A DNA stretch of 64,000 nt, taken from Scatophagus argus. Taxonomy: Eukaryota; Chordata; Actinopteri; Scatophagidae. The stretch spans positions 11,371,641 through 11,435,640 of the forward strand of contig NC_058513.1 of assembly GCF_020382885.2 (NCBI RefSeq), read 5' to 3'. The position numbers and the translations under genes are program-made. This document shows, piece by piece, positions 21,301 through 54,890 of the stretch. Within the stretch, counting starts at the first letter, position 1, and each line of letters begins with the position of its first letter. The notes beneath the pieces are model-generated. The model had not been told where the DNA came from. It saw only the letters and a list, made by a program, of their open reading frames with translations, and ran no database searches.

Positions 21301-23055
21301 TGACTTGTTAGGGCTATCAGCTGGTAAGGCAGAACCGTCAAAGTTCGCTCATCCCGACTCCCTGCATTGAAGTTCACCATGGGTCTTTCGCCATCGGTGG
21401 GTGAAAATAAAGCCGTATTTGTCATTTATGCCAGGTGCTAGCGTTAGGTACGCTAGGTGAGTGGTGCGAGCGCACTGTAGTTGCTGCAAGCTAATGTCTC
21501 GCTTATCAGCGTTAGCTTAGCTGGCTAACGCAAGCAGCGCCTCCGTACAAGATGTCAGTCCGCTGTTAAGCATTAATTCCATTTGAACCACAGCGTTAGC
21601 GTGTGTCGTGTCTTACGCTGGGTAATGTGTTTTCTTCACGCCTTGTCGTAGCGAATTAAACAGCTAGATAGTTAAAGTCGGCATTGATAGGGCTAGCGAT
21701 AAATGCATCTAAGGGTCAATAAAACAGCAGTAAATAACCTTACAAAGGGCATATCGGCCTGCTGCTTGCTGCATAAGCTACACAGTAACCAAGCCGATAC
21801 ATGGACACCTAAAGGGTGTGTTTCAGCAAGGCAGGCTTGGTGACATTAACTATTCCTGACAGGGCCTGGCGTGACACCTGTCTCCAAGGCATCAGCATTA
21901 TTGCATCTGTTTTAGCTGGTCTTAACATGAGAAGAGTGATTGTGTTGCTGTGTGTGGTTATATTGTGTTTATCACAATAGGATAATGTAAGCACAAGGCT
22001 TTCAGGTATTACGATTCAAAAGTTCAGTTTTTGATTGTAAATTAGGGCAGGAGGGAGTCAACTGCAATGTATATGGAGAAGATGATAGTGAAAGAGGTGT
22101 GACAAATGGTGCTTTGATTCAAGAAACGTGGTGTACCTTAACTATAACATATCTTTCAAAGACAATAACTCACGGAGCTGTACTAAAGTTTACATGACGT
22201 TCTGCTATTCTCATATCTCAGCAATTATTAACACAGAAGGGCTGACGAAGCCATTTTCCATCCAAGGGAATAGTGCATAGTTGCTAAATGTTTGATTTAA
22301 GAGGTTCAAGCGATGACTGAATATTTCAGACTGAGGCAGGACTGCTTTGTTTATGGGCCTTTTCCATGGTTTTAGAGAGCACAGGCCTAGTGGCTGCTTA
22401 CTTTTATTTATAAGATAAAGTAAATGAGAAAAAAAAGTGTTATCAAGCTAATCTTCAAAGGTCTTATTCTAAAAAGTAAACATGAGAATATGTACCAGGA
22501 GATGTTTTATGGTTCTTCATTTTGCTTTCATATTAGACACAGTTATAAAAGCTGTATACAAACACGGTACAGTCCTTTGCCTGACATAATTGTCAGATCC
22601 TCTCTAGTGCGTCTCACCATGAAGTCTGAATGGATTGATGACACACTTTGAAATGGATTGCAGTGACGCTGTCTAATAATCTTGAATACCTATCTTAGTT
22701 GTATAAAGTGCTGCACCACAAGTGTAACAACGTCACAGGTCTTGACAGGACCACACCTCTTAGTGTGTGTCAAAGCAAGTGAGTGTGCGTGCCTGTTGGG
22801 CATGTCTTGGAGTTCCTTTTGGTAACAGTTGAACTTGGAAATCACCAGAGAACCTACATGAGGAAATGTGAAGCTTATTGTTGGAATTCTGAGGGATTTC
22901 CTAGAAAGACACAAAAAGCAAAAAGCACAGGGACGCTGTATTGGTGATATATAGACTATTAGAACTAGAACTATTCACAACTCAAGTCAACAAGTCTTTG
23001 CTCCCACTCAGTCTTCTTTTTTCTCCTGTGTGTCTTCTTCCTATGTCCGTGGCAG
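21301..23055 (+). other. Probable CCDC186 5' UTR exon(s) and first intron
   Basis: The strong polypyrimidine tract and CAG at 23055 show that CCDC186's coding exon 1 has an upstream non-coding exon. Plausible first-exon donors are CTG|GTAAGG at 21324, TCG|GTGGGT at 21397 and TAG|GTGAGT at 21457. I cannot choose between them. Nothing else was recognised in the stretch. Confidence 0.55.
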
Positions 23056-23075
23056 ATTTGAATCAGAGACAGGCC

Positions 23076-42910
<19,835 letters not shown>

Positions 42911-45890
42911 CACAGCCTTGTCACAACAAAGAGGAAATGAAGGACCAAGAAGTACCCGAGGAATCTGCAACCGTCATTTTTGAAAGAACAGTAACACACA
43001 TGCAGTCATTCCCCATACATATAAATAAACGAGCAAACTGAATGTTTTAAGTGCCAGTAGCACCTCAGGCTTTATGGAGGCCCTTTTGAACTTTCTGTCC
43101 ACTTAGAAAACGTGACTGAACTTACTTGAACTGCCGTAATTCCATCCACGTTGCAACACCTCAGTTTCCTCCTGAGGCACGACAAATCCCTGTCCGGTTT
43201 GCCTCCCCGTAGCCGTTGCTGCAAGCTTGAAACTCTCGCAGCCTTGTAAATTAATTGACAGGAGATACCATAATTGTGAATGTAGAGCAAATTCAACCTG
43301 GGAATTAGCCAAAAAAAGAAAGAGAGTCACTTATTTGCCGATGAATTTATCCTATTAAGAAAAATGGCATTTGTCTCCTCAAAGCAACTTTTTCCGTTGC
43401 CCAGCATGCCCCTCCCTACTCTTGCCAATAAGCCAAATGTATTTTTGAAAGACTTCTTCAGCTGGACTACACAGCACTTCATGTACGAAGCAAAAAGTGA
43501 AAATCAGCCCTGACTTTTGGGGACATTGTGGCCACCTGTGCATTTTTCATCATCTTTTGCTGTGCACCGCCAGCACTTAGGACCGAGCTGGTGGAGCAAG
43601 GTGCCTCGCCTCAGCAGACCCACCCATCTGTGCAACAGTGGTGCTACTCTTAAGGAAGCAGACTGTGTCTTTGCAACGTTTCATGCAGCCAACAGCACCG
43701 TGCCATCACAGTGGAAGTATGTGTGGAACTGCAGAGAATCTAAAACAAATACAATATCATGATGAAGTTGAAGTGCAGTGATTGTCTTTAGTGAATGTGA
43801 TTTTTAATTTATTTTCATTTCGTTGGCTTAAAATTGAATTTTTATTTTAGGATGTCTGGTTATTCATTTTTGGTTTTTTTATTATGAGTCTATTAGAAAT
43901 CTTTCTTTTAGAACTTTTCATCTTTACTATTAATTTAAATTAATGAGTACATTGAATATATTTGCCTTGTCTTCTCCGTTCCATCTGCTCCCGTTTCAGG
44001 AACTTCATTAGTGCCAACTTACTTATTCAGATACGAGCATCTACAGTTAATATGTTTGTGTCAGCTTCCCTCGAAGCGGTTCATCATCATCATCCTCCAT
44101 TCCTCAGGCAAACTTCACACCGTGTGCACAATACATGCTGGTGGTTGGAGACAAAAAATGTTAAGGTATTCCTATCACACTCCTCTTTGTATTTTTCTTT
44201 TGTAGTGTCACTGAGTCAGTTGAAGTAAATCAGATGTAGAAGATTCAGATGCAGGACAGGAGATCTGTAGCCGTAGCTCAGGAAAGCCAGTGAAAACTAC
44301 AGAAATATATCCAGGGACAAAGTGCAATGCTGTTCCTTGCTTTGATTTTTTTGTTTTGTTTTGTTTTGTTTGTCTTTTTGTGAGCTCTGAATGTTGTCGT
44401 GTAGCATCATAGTTTTACAGTTCTGTTTTTATGCTTGCGTACGTGAGATGTGAGACATGCGACTGCGCTGCCGTTGGAATATTCAAGTGTCCAAATTTTG
44501 TGTGTGTGTGCGTGCATGCATGGCTGCACGTGTGCCTTTTTTTTTTTAACCTCTTGAGCTTTTGTGTTTACTCCTTTTGTGTACATGCTTCAGCTGTCAA
44601 GGCTAATAGGCTTTAACCAGACTGACCGTGAAGTGTGTTCCATAGGGGTACCCCAGAAGGCTAAACAGAATTTGCACGTAGACCAGAGTCTGTCACACAC
44701 GCATACACACGCACACACACACACACATACACACACACACCTACGGCTTAGTACCTTTCAGCCATACACAATAATGCTTCTGTCTTACATTCACAGCTGT
44801 TCAGTCTGTCGTACAAACACTCACAGGGTTTCAGAGAAAGGAACTAGTCTGATTCAACAATACTGAAGTTTTTCTTGGTCTTTATGCGATCTGATTGCAG
44901 AAGCCGTCACAAAAAAATAAGCCTCCATCCCTTATTTTCCCTTCCAATCAGAAATGGGATTTTATGGGTCATGAATGGTTACAGGCCAATCCCCTTTCCG
45001 TACAGCCTGAGGCTGTGTTGAAATGGCCCGCTAGGTGAATAGAGATGAAAGTTCCCAGGATTGAGGCCATGTAGTTGTTAAAGCCTCCCTGTTGCTCCAG
45101 TGGGTGCTCGTTTTTTGATGTACCACTGCTTTTATTTCATCCAAACTGATTTCTTTGCAACGGGGGATCAGCATGTAAACGCACAGGCAGCAAACCTGGA
45201 GATTACATCTTGATTCTTGCTGATATTGAAACTTAATAACCTTTTAAACTCTAGAAAGTTTAAAGTAAGGTTGAAGTTTAGATTTTTTTTTTCTATCAAA
45301 TCACCTGATCATTTCAGAACAAATTCATCTGGATGTTTTCACCCATTTTAAAACAATGTGAAAATAAGCTGTTTGCTGCTGAGTAGGTGAAAATCATTTG
45401 AAGTCTGTTTCTGTCACAGAAGTAAAATACAGCCAATGCAAAACACTCGCATGGGATTTCCTAATTAATTCTCCATAATTCTCAGAGGCATGCTAATGCG
45501 CTCCCTCTAATTTGGTCACAGTGTGTCACCTGTAGGAATAATGCTGATCCGAGATTTGATTTCTACAGCCTTGAAACGAAGCCATGTTGCAGCATTGTGC
45601 GGATGAATGAATAGAACCTCACTTTGTGGATATGAAGAAATGGTGTTCAGTATGTGAATGTCAAAATGTGACATTAAATGCAAAGTTTGTCCTTTTTTTT
45701 CTGTTTTCTCCCTGCTGTGCAGTGATTCCCCCTGTTGTCTCGTGGAATATACAAACTGTGATTATAATATACATTTGTAAATATATGTTATTCTGTAAAA
45801 TTACGACAAGATGTTTTATAAAAAAAAAATAATTCTGGATGATGTCTGTATGTATGGTGTTTCAAGGGAATAAAAGGAGATGAGTCTTAA
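42911..45890 (+). other. CCDC186 3' UTR with two candidate poly(A) signals
   Basis: AATAAA occurs at 43024-43029, about 115 bases after the stop, and again at 45869-45874 after a stretch rich in TGTAAATATATG-like elements typical of long vertebrate 3' UTRs. The second would give a 3-kb UTR. A CA microsatellite is at 44698-44741. No open frame of note was seen. Confidence 0.6.
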
Positions 45891-46344
45891 CTTTCTCTTG
45901 AATGTTCCACTGTGATCTTTGTCTCTTTTTTTTGCCATAAATATAAGGTTGACATGCAACATCTGTTGCCCCAGTTTCTGTTTTCACGTTCCAGTGGAAT
46001 GAAGTATAATTAAGGTAATTGGGAAATGTTGCACACAGATAACCTCTCACAGTAAATCTGCACGATGCAACTTTACATCCCAGTTCAAAAGCAGCAGTGT
46101 CAGCAGTGTTGGAGGTCACGCACATCACTGCACCACTGTCAGTCAAACCAGGCTGCCTTTCAGATGATTTAAAATGGGAATACTCCAACAAACCGAAAAC
46201 AAGTCAAGGGTGAAATTTCAATTCACCATCATTTTAGTGCAAGTCAAAGTATCACTCTTATGTAAGCAACCTAGTTCACTGAGGACACTGGAGTTGTGTA
46301 ATTTAAAATAAATACATTCAAAGGTATATAGGAAAGGTTCACAT

Positions 46345-46575
46345 TAGGGCTACAGTTAATGATGATTTTTATTGTCAGTTAACTGGTAAGTTTTTATAAT
46401 CTGTGCCCAATCCCATCAGTGGCCCTCATTGTTTCCTAAAACCAAAGGTGAGGTCTTAAAGTTGCTTGTTTTGTTCGACCAACAGTCCAAAAACTAAATA
46501 TGTTTCATTTTAATATCAAATAAGACAAAGAAAAACTGTAATTCCTCACATTTTGAAAAACTGGAACTAGTTAAA
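46345..46575 (+). repeat. Dispersed percomorph repeat copy
   Basis: Opens with TAGGGCTACAGTTAATGATG and contains AAGGTGAGGTCTTAAAGTTG, TTGTTCGACCAACAGTCCAA and AAGACAAAGAAAAACTGTAA, ending TTGAAAAACTGGAACT. This series is one of the commonest interspersed sequences I know from spiny-rayed fish; I do not know its formal family name. A possible partner fragment lies at about 46980-47040. Confidence 0.75.
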
Positions 46576-48010
46576 GAGCAACTCCACATATTTTATATAT
46601 CAAAGTCAGTTTACAGGTCTTAGTATGTGGAAAAAGTTGTATGAAACCATTTGTGGCTCCAGAGGGAGCTGGGCGAATTTGGTAAATTGCCTGAAGTGAT
46701 GACACTTGACTCAGATTCAGACCATGAGCTTCGAAAATGAAAAACATCTGGGGGTGTAGAGGTGAGAAGTAAGAGAAGTACCAGAAATCTGTAGCCCACT
46801 TCTCGTCTCAGCTACATGAGTAAATCTGAACTGTTGGTGATCAAGTTGCATTGTGGGTAATGCAGGCTCCAGATTTTGACAAGGAATAAGAATATGTGGA
46901 ATAATAAAAATATATATATATAAATATAAAAAGTCCTCATTTAGTGTTTTTCCTTTTTGTTTGCAAAATGACACACAATGAGTCAGCGATCAGAAATTTG
47001 CTGATAAATTAGTCGACATTCATTCGTCATTCCAGCTCTGGTTCAAGTCCTTTAAATGACAGTTATAAAAGCAGATTTTTAAACAATATCCTTAATCACC
47101 CTGTACTGTCAGTCTGCACCCATCAAAATGTCTTTATTCTTTCCCCCACGCGTGCACATGTGCAGACATTGAAAAACACCTACAGACCAACTGATAGCAC
47201 CTGCCATCAAAATAATGCATCATTTAGCAGGCAAGAAACATTTCACTTCCTTGGCCATTCTGGTCATGAATTGGTGAAACTTTCCATTTTATCCGCAGGC
47301 GCGGCGGCTCACGGCAGGTTCAAATATCCAATTCAGGCCAATGATTACTTACAGGCTATTTTTAGTTCTCTGATAATGGATTCTCCTATCAGCTTAGATG
47401 ACCACCCTTGAATTCATAAAGCATTGCCTGTGTCCTTTAGGCACAGCAGCGACCATGACAGTAGCTCTCAAGGTGCAGAGATAACAAGCCTGTCCTCTCC
47501 TTGTCAGTCTATTTTTGTTTACTGTATTCCATCCTGCAACAGTCACAATTAAAGCTGCAACATTAAGATAAACACATTTGAATATGAATGAGTCTTTGTA
47601 ATGAGGATTATTACAATCCACTTACTTAAATGAAGTGTGAGTCTGTGTGCAGAATTAGACCTTTTTAAACGTGATCATATGCCACTCTGATGCTCTCCCT
47701 CTGTAGATGCTTTGCTGGAAATTAAGAGGATGTATTTTCTCCAACAGTGCTGCAAGACATACTGAAATTTTGTCCTGCTCATTCAGATTTGTAATTCATA
47801 AAAAAAAAGCTGCAGGTTTCAGCAGAGTTCTCTTTGTTTTCATGCCCAAACTAGACCTTTTCTCAGATAACCCACAACATGTGTCTGGAAATTGTCCTCT
47901 GTGTCTTTATGCTGGCGGCAGATAAGAGTGGAGTCAAAGCCTTGAGCCTGTGCTGAATGTAAGCGATGAGGGCCTTTTGAACAGAATGGTGTTCAGTTTA
48001 CTGTTCGGTC

Positions 48011-48670
48011 GTGGTGGAAAATAAAACATTTATTCAAGTACTATACATAAGTGCAATTTTACGTGTATTTTATAATTTTATCTGACTATGATTTCCATTT
48101 GATGATACATTATACCTCCATTCCTAGAGGTAAGTGTTGTTCTCCACTACATTCAGCAGATTCAGACAGATATTTTTGGCTTGCAACTCCTTAAAAACAA
48201 GTTGTGGCTACTTGGAACCTTTTGTCATGTTTGAAGTGTTTATGAGCAACATTGAGTAATTCCCCATCTAAACTTCTTAGATTGTTCCATTTAAATAAAT
48301 AAGGGCTTAACAAAAATGCATTACGAATGGTGTAACTTATTGTTTTATTCTTTGTTTTCTCATAAATTGTGTAATGACCCCTCAGGTTTATCTTGTGGCC
48401 CTTTGGAGGGGGACCGATCCCTTGGTTGGAAACCAGGGGACTCTACTTAACTGTATATGGAGTTGTTAAAAATAGCTCCACCAACTGCTACGACAATAAG
48501 TGCTGCTCATGCATTGATGCACTGGTAAACATCTAATAATGTAATCAGAATGAATACTTTTATTTCTACACTTTAAGTAAGAACAAATGATATTATCTTG
48601 TCAATAAGTATTTGTATACATTTGTACAGTATTTGGTACTTTTACTCCAGTAAACCATTTCTTCTGCCAC
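48011..48670. mobile_element. Non-autonomous element with GTGG...CCAC inverted ends
   Basis: The left end reads GTGGTGGAAAATAAAACATT and the right end ACCATTTCTTCTGCCAC, which are imperfect inverted repeats. Inside are CAAGTACT, CTCCACTACATTCAGCAG and TACTTTTACTCCAGTAAA, typical of an abundant fish element full of ACTTTTACTTAAGTA-like steps. It has no coding capacity. A second copy lacking one end is at about 60135-60375. Confidence 0.65.
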
Positions 48671-49049
48671 TTTTGCTTTGTCTTCTCGAGAGGCCAGTGG
48701 AAAGTAGCAGGAAGTTGAGGTCATCGGCAGAGGTTTAGATGAACACCTGAAGGGCTGAGGAGTGTATCTGACGCACCACCTGAGTTTTACCATTGTGACA
48801 CAGTGGCCTTTACTGTCAGTTGGCGGTTTCACTAAAGGGCGCTTTGCCCCTTTTGGGCTCAGGTTGGCCCCTCAGAGGGCTTTGAACACTCTGTGAAGCC
48901 ACTCATCATGGGTTTGCAAGTGCACCTCTTGGACCTCAATGTTATTGTGAAAGTTAATATACCCAGGGCTGATGAAATGAATCCTTAAAACTGTGACTTA
49001 GTTTGACATGTTGCAAAATACAAAACCACACTCAGATCTGTCCGTATAA

Positions 49050-49310
49050 TATGAGGCTGAAAAGCTCAGCTTGGCATGAAGACTGGAAACAAGCGGAACC
49101 AGCTAGCATGGCTCTTTCTTGAGGAAGTCACTACACACAGCCAAGAAATAATAAGGCACATAACTCTCTGTTTTTTTCTTTGGATTAACCAAACAGGTTA
49201 ATTGGTGAGCTTTAGAGTTGCTGGAAGGTGGATTTTGTGACCTTTGGACAGAGTCAGGCTAGCTTTCACCCCCTGCTTCCAACCTCCATGCAAGCTAAAT
49301 TAACCAAATC
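49050..49310. mobile_element. Fold-back repeat with imperfect terminal inverted arms
   Basis: The left arm has CTTGGCATGAAGACTGGAAA and CCAGCTAGCATGGCTC. The right arm has GACAGAGTCAGGCTAGCTTT and TGCTTCCAACCTCCATGCAA, approximately the reverse complement. The middle has TTAATTGGTGAGCTTTAGAG and GGTGGATTTTGTGACCTTTG. The layout matches a common percomorph repeat of fold-back form. A more degraded copy lies at 51640-51850. Confidence 0.65.
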
Positions 49311-49679
49311 CCAGCTGTGGCTTCATATTTAACAGAAAGACATGAGTCATTTGCCCCTTGCAAAGAAATGCCAAATCTTGAATCACCATCTCTGTTGGCA
49401 CACAGGTTGTTCAGCAAACTTTTTAATGTTTTAATGTTTATGACATTAAATGAAGACTCTTTGGGTTTTGGACTGTTGGTTGGACAAAAGAGGAGATTTA
49501 AAGATATTACTTGGGGCTCTGGGAAATCATAATGAGCAATATTACAATTTTTTTTTTTATATTTTATAGACTAAAAACTGATTAATTGTGACAATTATCT
49601 GCAGAGTAATCAATACTGGAAAAAAAAATCATGAGTCTTCAATCACTGTCAAATTCTACAATGTATTTAATTTAATTTT

Positions 49680-49954
49680 AATTTTTTTATTTAAGTTACT
49701 TTATTAATCCCAAGCTGGGAAATTACTTCTGTGCATTTAACCCATCACTGATTGAAACACACACAGGAGCAGTGGGCTGCATCAAGCACCCGGGGAGCAT
49801 ATTGGGGATTAAGTGCCTTGCTCAAGGGCACATCAGCCGGCTGGGGACATTATCACTCCACCACTCTCAAATTTTTCCTGCCCGTCCAGGGAATCAAACC
49901 AGCGACCTTCCGATCACAAGCCGCTTCTCCAACCTCTAGGCCACAGCTGCCCAC
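49680..49954 (-). mobile_element. tRNA-derived SINE
   Basis: Read on the minus strand it opens with GTGGCCTAGAGGTTGG (box A-like, 49944-49929), followed by GGTCGCTGGTTTGATTCCC carrying the box B-like GGTTTGATTCC (49900-49889). The body contains GCCCTTGAGCAAGGCACTTA, and the end reads CCAGCTTGGGATTAATAAAG before an A/T-rich tail. Polymerase III boxes and tail order define a SINE. I saw no clear target duplication. Confidence 0.75.
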
Positions 49955-51639
49955 TGAAAAGCACTGATACGTTTCAAGATGCCATGCCACGATCTGTCAT
50001 TAATTCTGATACTCAAGCTGATCCCTGTTCAGTACTCCAGCAAATATTTTTACTGTATTGTTAGGTTTGATAAATAAAAAAAGTGGACCTTAGTTAAGTC
50101 TGCTGTGAAGTTAGTTGCGCTTTGCTCAATTTGTTCGCTCATATTTCTGTAAGTATAACATCAGCTCACACTATATGCAAAAGCTGAATACAAATGCTGA
50201 ACATGACCGACCACATTAGTCCAATCATTACGTAAGCCTGCGATCAAAGCAAGCCAAAGTGCAGCAGATGGAGGAAGCTGGGCGCCAAGTTCACATGGGA
50301 ATCCAAACAGATGGACACATGAAGCATAGCACCTGCAGTTGGCACCGCACCTCGACACTCGCGGCGTGATTTAGAGTGGAAAAATTCACAGGGGAATTTT
50401 ATCTGACAGGGTAACTAGGCATTTGTTAGCCAATGGAAGTTGAGTTTTATCAGCACTTTGCATCAGAGGTGTGTGCCAGCTTCAGGGTCTTCACAAGTTC
50501 AGGCATGTCATTCAGCTATATTCTGCATTCATAAATTGGCTTTAAAATCTATTTTGAATTGGTGGGTTTAGTAGACTAATGAAATACATTTTTTACATAT
50601 ATATATTTTATTGATGTTAACTACAGCTGATGTCAACAAACAAAAGATTTGAAATGATTTAAAAGAGGATGTAAAAGGAATACTTATGTGCTCCCATTGC
50701 ATTGATTTAGCACATCTATTGGGACCTGATAAGGTTGTAATCATTAGCAATCAGAAATAACTATCTCCAGGTGTTGACATTTCTGTTTTTCAAAAATGAA
50801 TGTTTTGTTTTTCTCACTCCCTGCCTTGGATTCAACTCCCCTCCAATCTACCTCCTGAAGAAAATGAATTTGCATTGCATTTTACAGTATCATGTTTCAT
50901 AATCATGTATCTGTTGGATCTCTGCAGTAATTACTTTAATTACTCCTATCTGGTGTAAAAAGCTCTATTTTTGTCCTTTGTTTGGTCTCCGTTAAGTCCT
51001 TGGCCGCCAACTTCGTTTTCTTCGTGCACAGCAAATCCTTATTCAAAGGCTCGTCCAACCAAAAACTGTAGCAGCTGTGTCTTAGCATCAATATCTCAGC
51101 GGCATTTGGGAAATCAGAAGATTATTGAGATTCACAAAGACATCTCATAATCTGAATATTTTTAATTCTCTTTGATGATTGTGATGTTTGTGTTTGTCAA
51201 GTACAGATGGCAGTAGGAGGCGGTTGGCGGAGACGATATTCATGATCTGGATGAGAAGAGGATCAGTCCGTGTAATAACTGAATGAAATCTCATCACTTG
51301 TTGCCTGAGAGGATCTGAAAGAACTCCACACTCTTTTAAAGTTTCAGTGCAGTGTGGCAATTTAGGATGTTGTTAAAAACGTCTCAGTTAATTCTGCTGC
51401 GAAACCTCGTTTGAATTAGCTGACCGGTGAAATAACATCTGGGAATACGGAAGTTTAATGAGAAATGATAGCAGCTTGAGTTGCACCTTGTCTTATAAAA
51501 ATATATATCCATATTTCACACACAGTAAATGTGATTAACTGAGTTTGAACAGGGGCGAATGCAATGCAATTCAAGAAACAGTCTCGCAAATTATCATTTT
51601 TACATGTCTATTAGATAGACCTACATATGAAACAAGTAG

Positions 51640-51850
51640 CTAATTAGCTTAGCTTAGCATAAGGGTTGTATCCCAAGGTGACAGAATATGTCCCCTTTTT
51701 CTGGGCCAGGAGCAGTAACCTTATGAGGGCTCCACTGGAGGCAACTGGTTCTGGCCAAGTCAGGATTATAGTTTAGTGGAGCTTTAGCATGCACATTATG
51801 TTGCCATTGGATAGAGCCAGGCTAGCTGTCTTCTGCTAATTTCAGTCTTA
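51640..51850. repeat. Degraded copy of the fold-back repeat
   Basis: Contains TTAGCTTAGCTTAGCATAAG at one side and GATAGAGCCAGGCTAGCTGT then CTGCTAATTTCAGTCTTATT at the other, the two arms of the element at 49050-49310, with a different middle. Confidence 0.5.
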
Positions 51851-53965
51851 TTCTGACTTAAGATATATATGTGAATACACATTTACTGCATAGATGCCAG
51901 ACTCTATTTGTCAAGGTCCTCATCCAATTCTCAGAAAGACAGCAAATAAGCACACCTTGCAACATGTCATACTATTCCTTTAGGACTTTTATGAGGGAAA
52001 TGATTGTACTTTAGGTTACACCTGGTCCACCTGAACATCTTGATATTCTTTCAGCAGCATATAAATATGAGCAAGCTTGATGCAGTGTATAAATGACATT
52101 CAGTATCACAGAGTCATTTAACATGTTTCTTGGTCTGTAACAGTTAAACGAATGTTTTGTTAACTTAACTGCCACATAGTCCAGTGAAACACTTAGCGGT
52201 AACACCAGCGAGTAATCATCTCTGAAAGAGGAACCTCTGTTACCTCAGAGGTCATGCTGATATCAGTTCATCTGCTTTGACTTGGAGCAGCCAAAATGTA
52301 GACTAATACACAGCCAATTTGAAACAATTACTCTTAAAGCCGCTGATTAGCTCCTCCATCTGTGAGCTCACTGCTAATCTGTCCGAACACAAACTTCCTG
52401 CCAAACAAACAATGCTTAATAATGAAAGGGGTCTTTGCCAGGAGGCCATCAATGATACTGGCTGTACTGCTGTTGTTGTTGTTGTTGTTGTTATCATCAT
52501 TATTATTAGTATTATAAAAGCTGATTCTCATTCACACACATTAGTTCAGTCATTCATATCTAAACAGTCAAAACAGTTGAGGTCTGTTCCATTCAGTTTT
52601 TTTGGGTCTAATTGAAATGTGCGGCTCAGCCCTTCTGGGGGAGCATCATTAGCAAAACGCATCATGCTAATGCATTTTAAAGACGTTCAGCTTAAGGGCT
52701 AATTAATATTCCCCAGGAAGAACTGGAAACCTCTCCTGTAAGAGCCACTTCATAACACCAGCTGTCATGATATTTACTAAAACATTATCTGTAGACTTTC
52801 AGACTGGGGCAAGTGGCAAATTCAGTGATCAAACAGCAAGGTTTAAAAAAAGCTTAAAAATAACATCTGGGCCCATCTGGATTTTGCACCTTTTCAATAG
52901 GTTTGACAAGATAAAGGAAACTTTGATTAATGTTCCAGTGAAATCTACTGCGACGTTTAACTTAAATTTGAACCAGAAAAAAAAAAAGACCCCAATGAGG
53001 TCATAGTGATGTCATGAGGGTTATCTGGTCTTGAAACTTTCTGTTAAATATGTTAACAGGTGCACTACAAACTGGAGATGTGGGGTTTGGGAGACAGAGA
53101 AGGTCTAATGAAAGATGCTTTCAACTACTATGTAGGATGCAGTGTTTTTGGAGGATGACCTTTTCTGAAGAATAAAAGTCAGGCTATTTCAGCCTCTGCT
53201 GCACAGGATTTGAACAATCATTTTTTTAACCTGTCTCTCATGAGTCCCCCAAATTCATGAAAATACAACGCTAGATTTCTGGCGTTGCCCTTTTCAGATC
53301 TTTACGGTTTTTAGTGCACTGACCTGCAATGTTTGAAAATCACATGAAACTTAAACTTTCTCCACATTCAAAACACATTAATTACAGCATTTTCAATGTA
53401 AAACAGCGACGTTTTAATTAAATAATTAAAATTCGTTATATTTTTCCTGAAACTGATTCAGCAGTGTCAACATTCACTCATAATACAGCTGTTTCAGTGC
53501 CGTGTGCTCAGACAATGCAAATACGCTGCATGAACAGCATCAGGGCACAGCTGAGAAGAAAGTAGTTTAAACACATAAGCACTTAATACAAAACCTTATG
53601 AATCCACTGTACATGAGTGTGCGTAAAATCCATCGTTCAAAAAATCCGATTTTCACGTGTCGTCTCTCCTCAGAGGCCAATCAGACTCCAGCCGCTCCCA
53701 GCAGCCTCAGCCAGCACATCAGCTGGCACGAGCATTGTTTACCTCGAGATGTCCTGTTGTTTAAGCTCTAATGTTCCTAAAATGATCTGTGAAACAAATG
53801 AGGTACCCGGTAGGAAAGATCACTCCCCTCCTTAAGCGTTTTCACTTAATAATGTGATATAAAATTAAAAATAAGAAGAAGGAGAAAGAAAGGAAACAGA
53901 AAAGCTTTGTCAGTAAAATCAGTGACAGGGCAAAGATTCCAACGAGCTTAACAATGAAACTTCCT

Positions 53966-53971
53966 TTTATT
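53966..53971 (-). terminator. Candidate ADRB1 poly(A) signal
   Basis: AATAAA on the minus strand, about 920 bases after the ADRB1 stop and the first clear one on that side. A GA microsatellite (54018-54042) lies just upstream in the presumed 3' UTR. Assignment is inferred. Confidence 0.4.
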
Positions 53972-54890
53972 TCACAGGAGTCAACACACCACCTGACAAC
54001 AGCATGTAAAGCTGAAATGAGAGAGAGAGAGAGAGAGAGAGAGGCTCAAATGCCTGACTTCAGTACTAAACACCACAGACCATATGTACAAAGGGCGTGG
54101 GAATCAGCCGCCCGTTTACGTTCTTAGTAGTAAAAGACAGCGTGGAATAAATACGTCTATTTTACATAAATGTTTAATATAAACAAGTACCCGTCGTACA
54201 AACTGCGCTCGTCGACGGCCGTGAGGTAAAACACACTGTGAGCACAACGCATGACTACAGTACGACAAACAGCTCGCTCACGTCCCGCGCTTGGAAATAA
54301 CAGCCAGCTTATTACACTGCGTCTGAGCGGTCACCTTAGGAGCCATCTGTGACCCATCAGGAGACCGGGGTTAACGCACAGGATACCCACTTCCCCTCAA
54401 TGCGTGTTCCTTCTTATATAATACTGTCCTGTTGGCAATAAAATAAAAGGATTTTAAATAAATGATGTAGCCACGGGAACGTGCGTGCGCTCTTTTGGTA
54501 AGAGTCTCACTGAATCCCGTTTAAACGCATGCATCCATTACGATTTATCACACACGAAATTTTTTTTTTAGGGTCGATATTATTTGGCAAATTAGATCAT
54601 CTCCTCCACATTAAACTGTCCAGAGCAGATTGGCGCGTTTTGAAATGAATATTAGTCCCGATGCGTCTTCCAAAAGCATTGCTTTCAAGTACATTTCTGC
54701 TCATTTCTCCCGGTGTTTTCACTTCTCTGGTGCTGATATAAAATGGACCCACTTCGGCTAAAAGGTAGCGCTTTTTGCGCATACCTCCTCCAAAGGGAAC
54801 CCCATGTTCAAGAACTCAAAGCCCGCTTGGGTCACCATCTTTATGCAGGCTGTTGTAATCCACCTCTGCAGAAGTTTTTTTTTTCTCCGG

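Larger units (their letters stand above)
45891..53965. other. Intergenic region between CCDC186 and ADRB1, repeat-rich
   Basis: The two genes converge on this 8-kb stretch. I recognise several dispersed repeats, listed separately (46345-46575, 48011-48670, 49050-49310, 49680-49954, 51640-51850), and a GTT array at about 52470-52490. No gene was recognised; the open frames here are short and AT-rich. Confidence 0.65.

Noticed and set aside
23044..23075. Upstream ATG (MSVADLN) for CCDC186
   Set aside because: It falls within the polypyrimidine tract ahead of the CAG at 23055, so it should be intronic.
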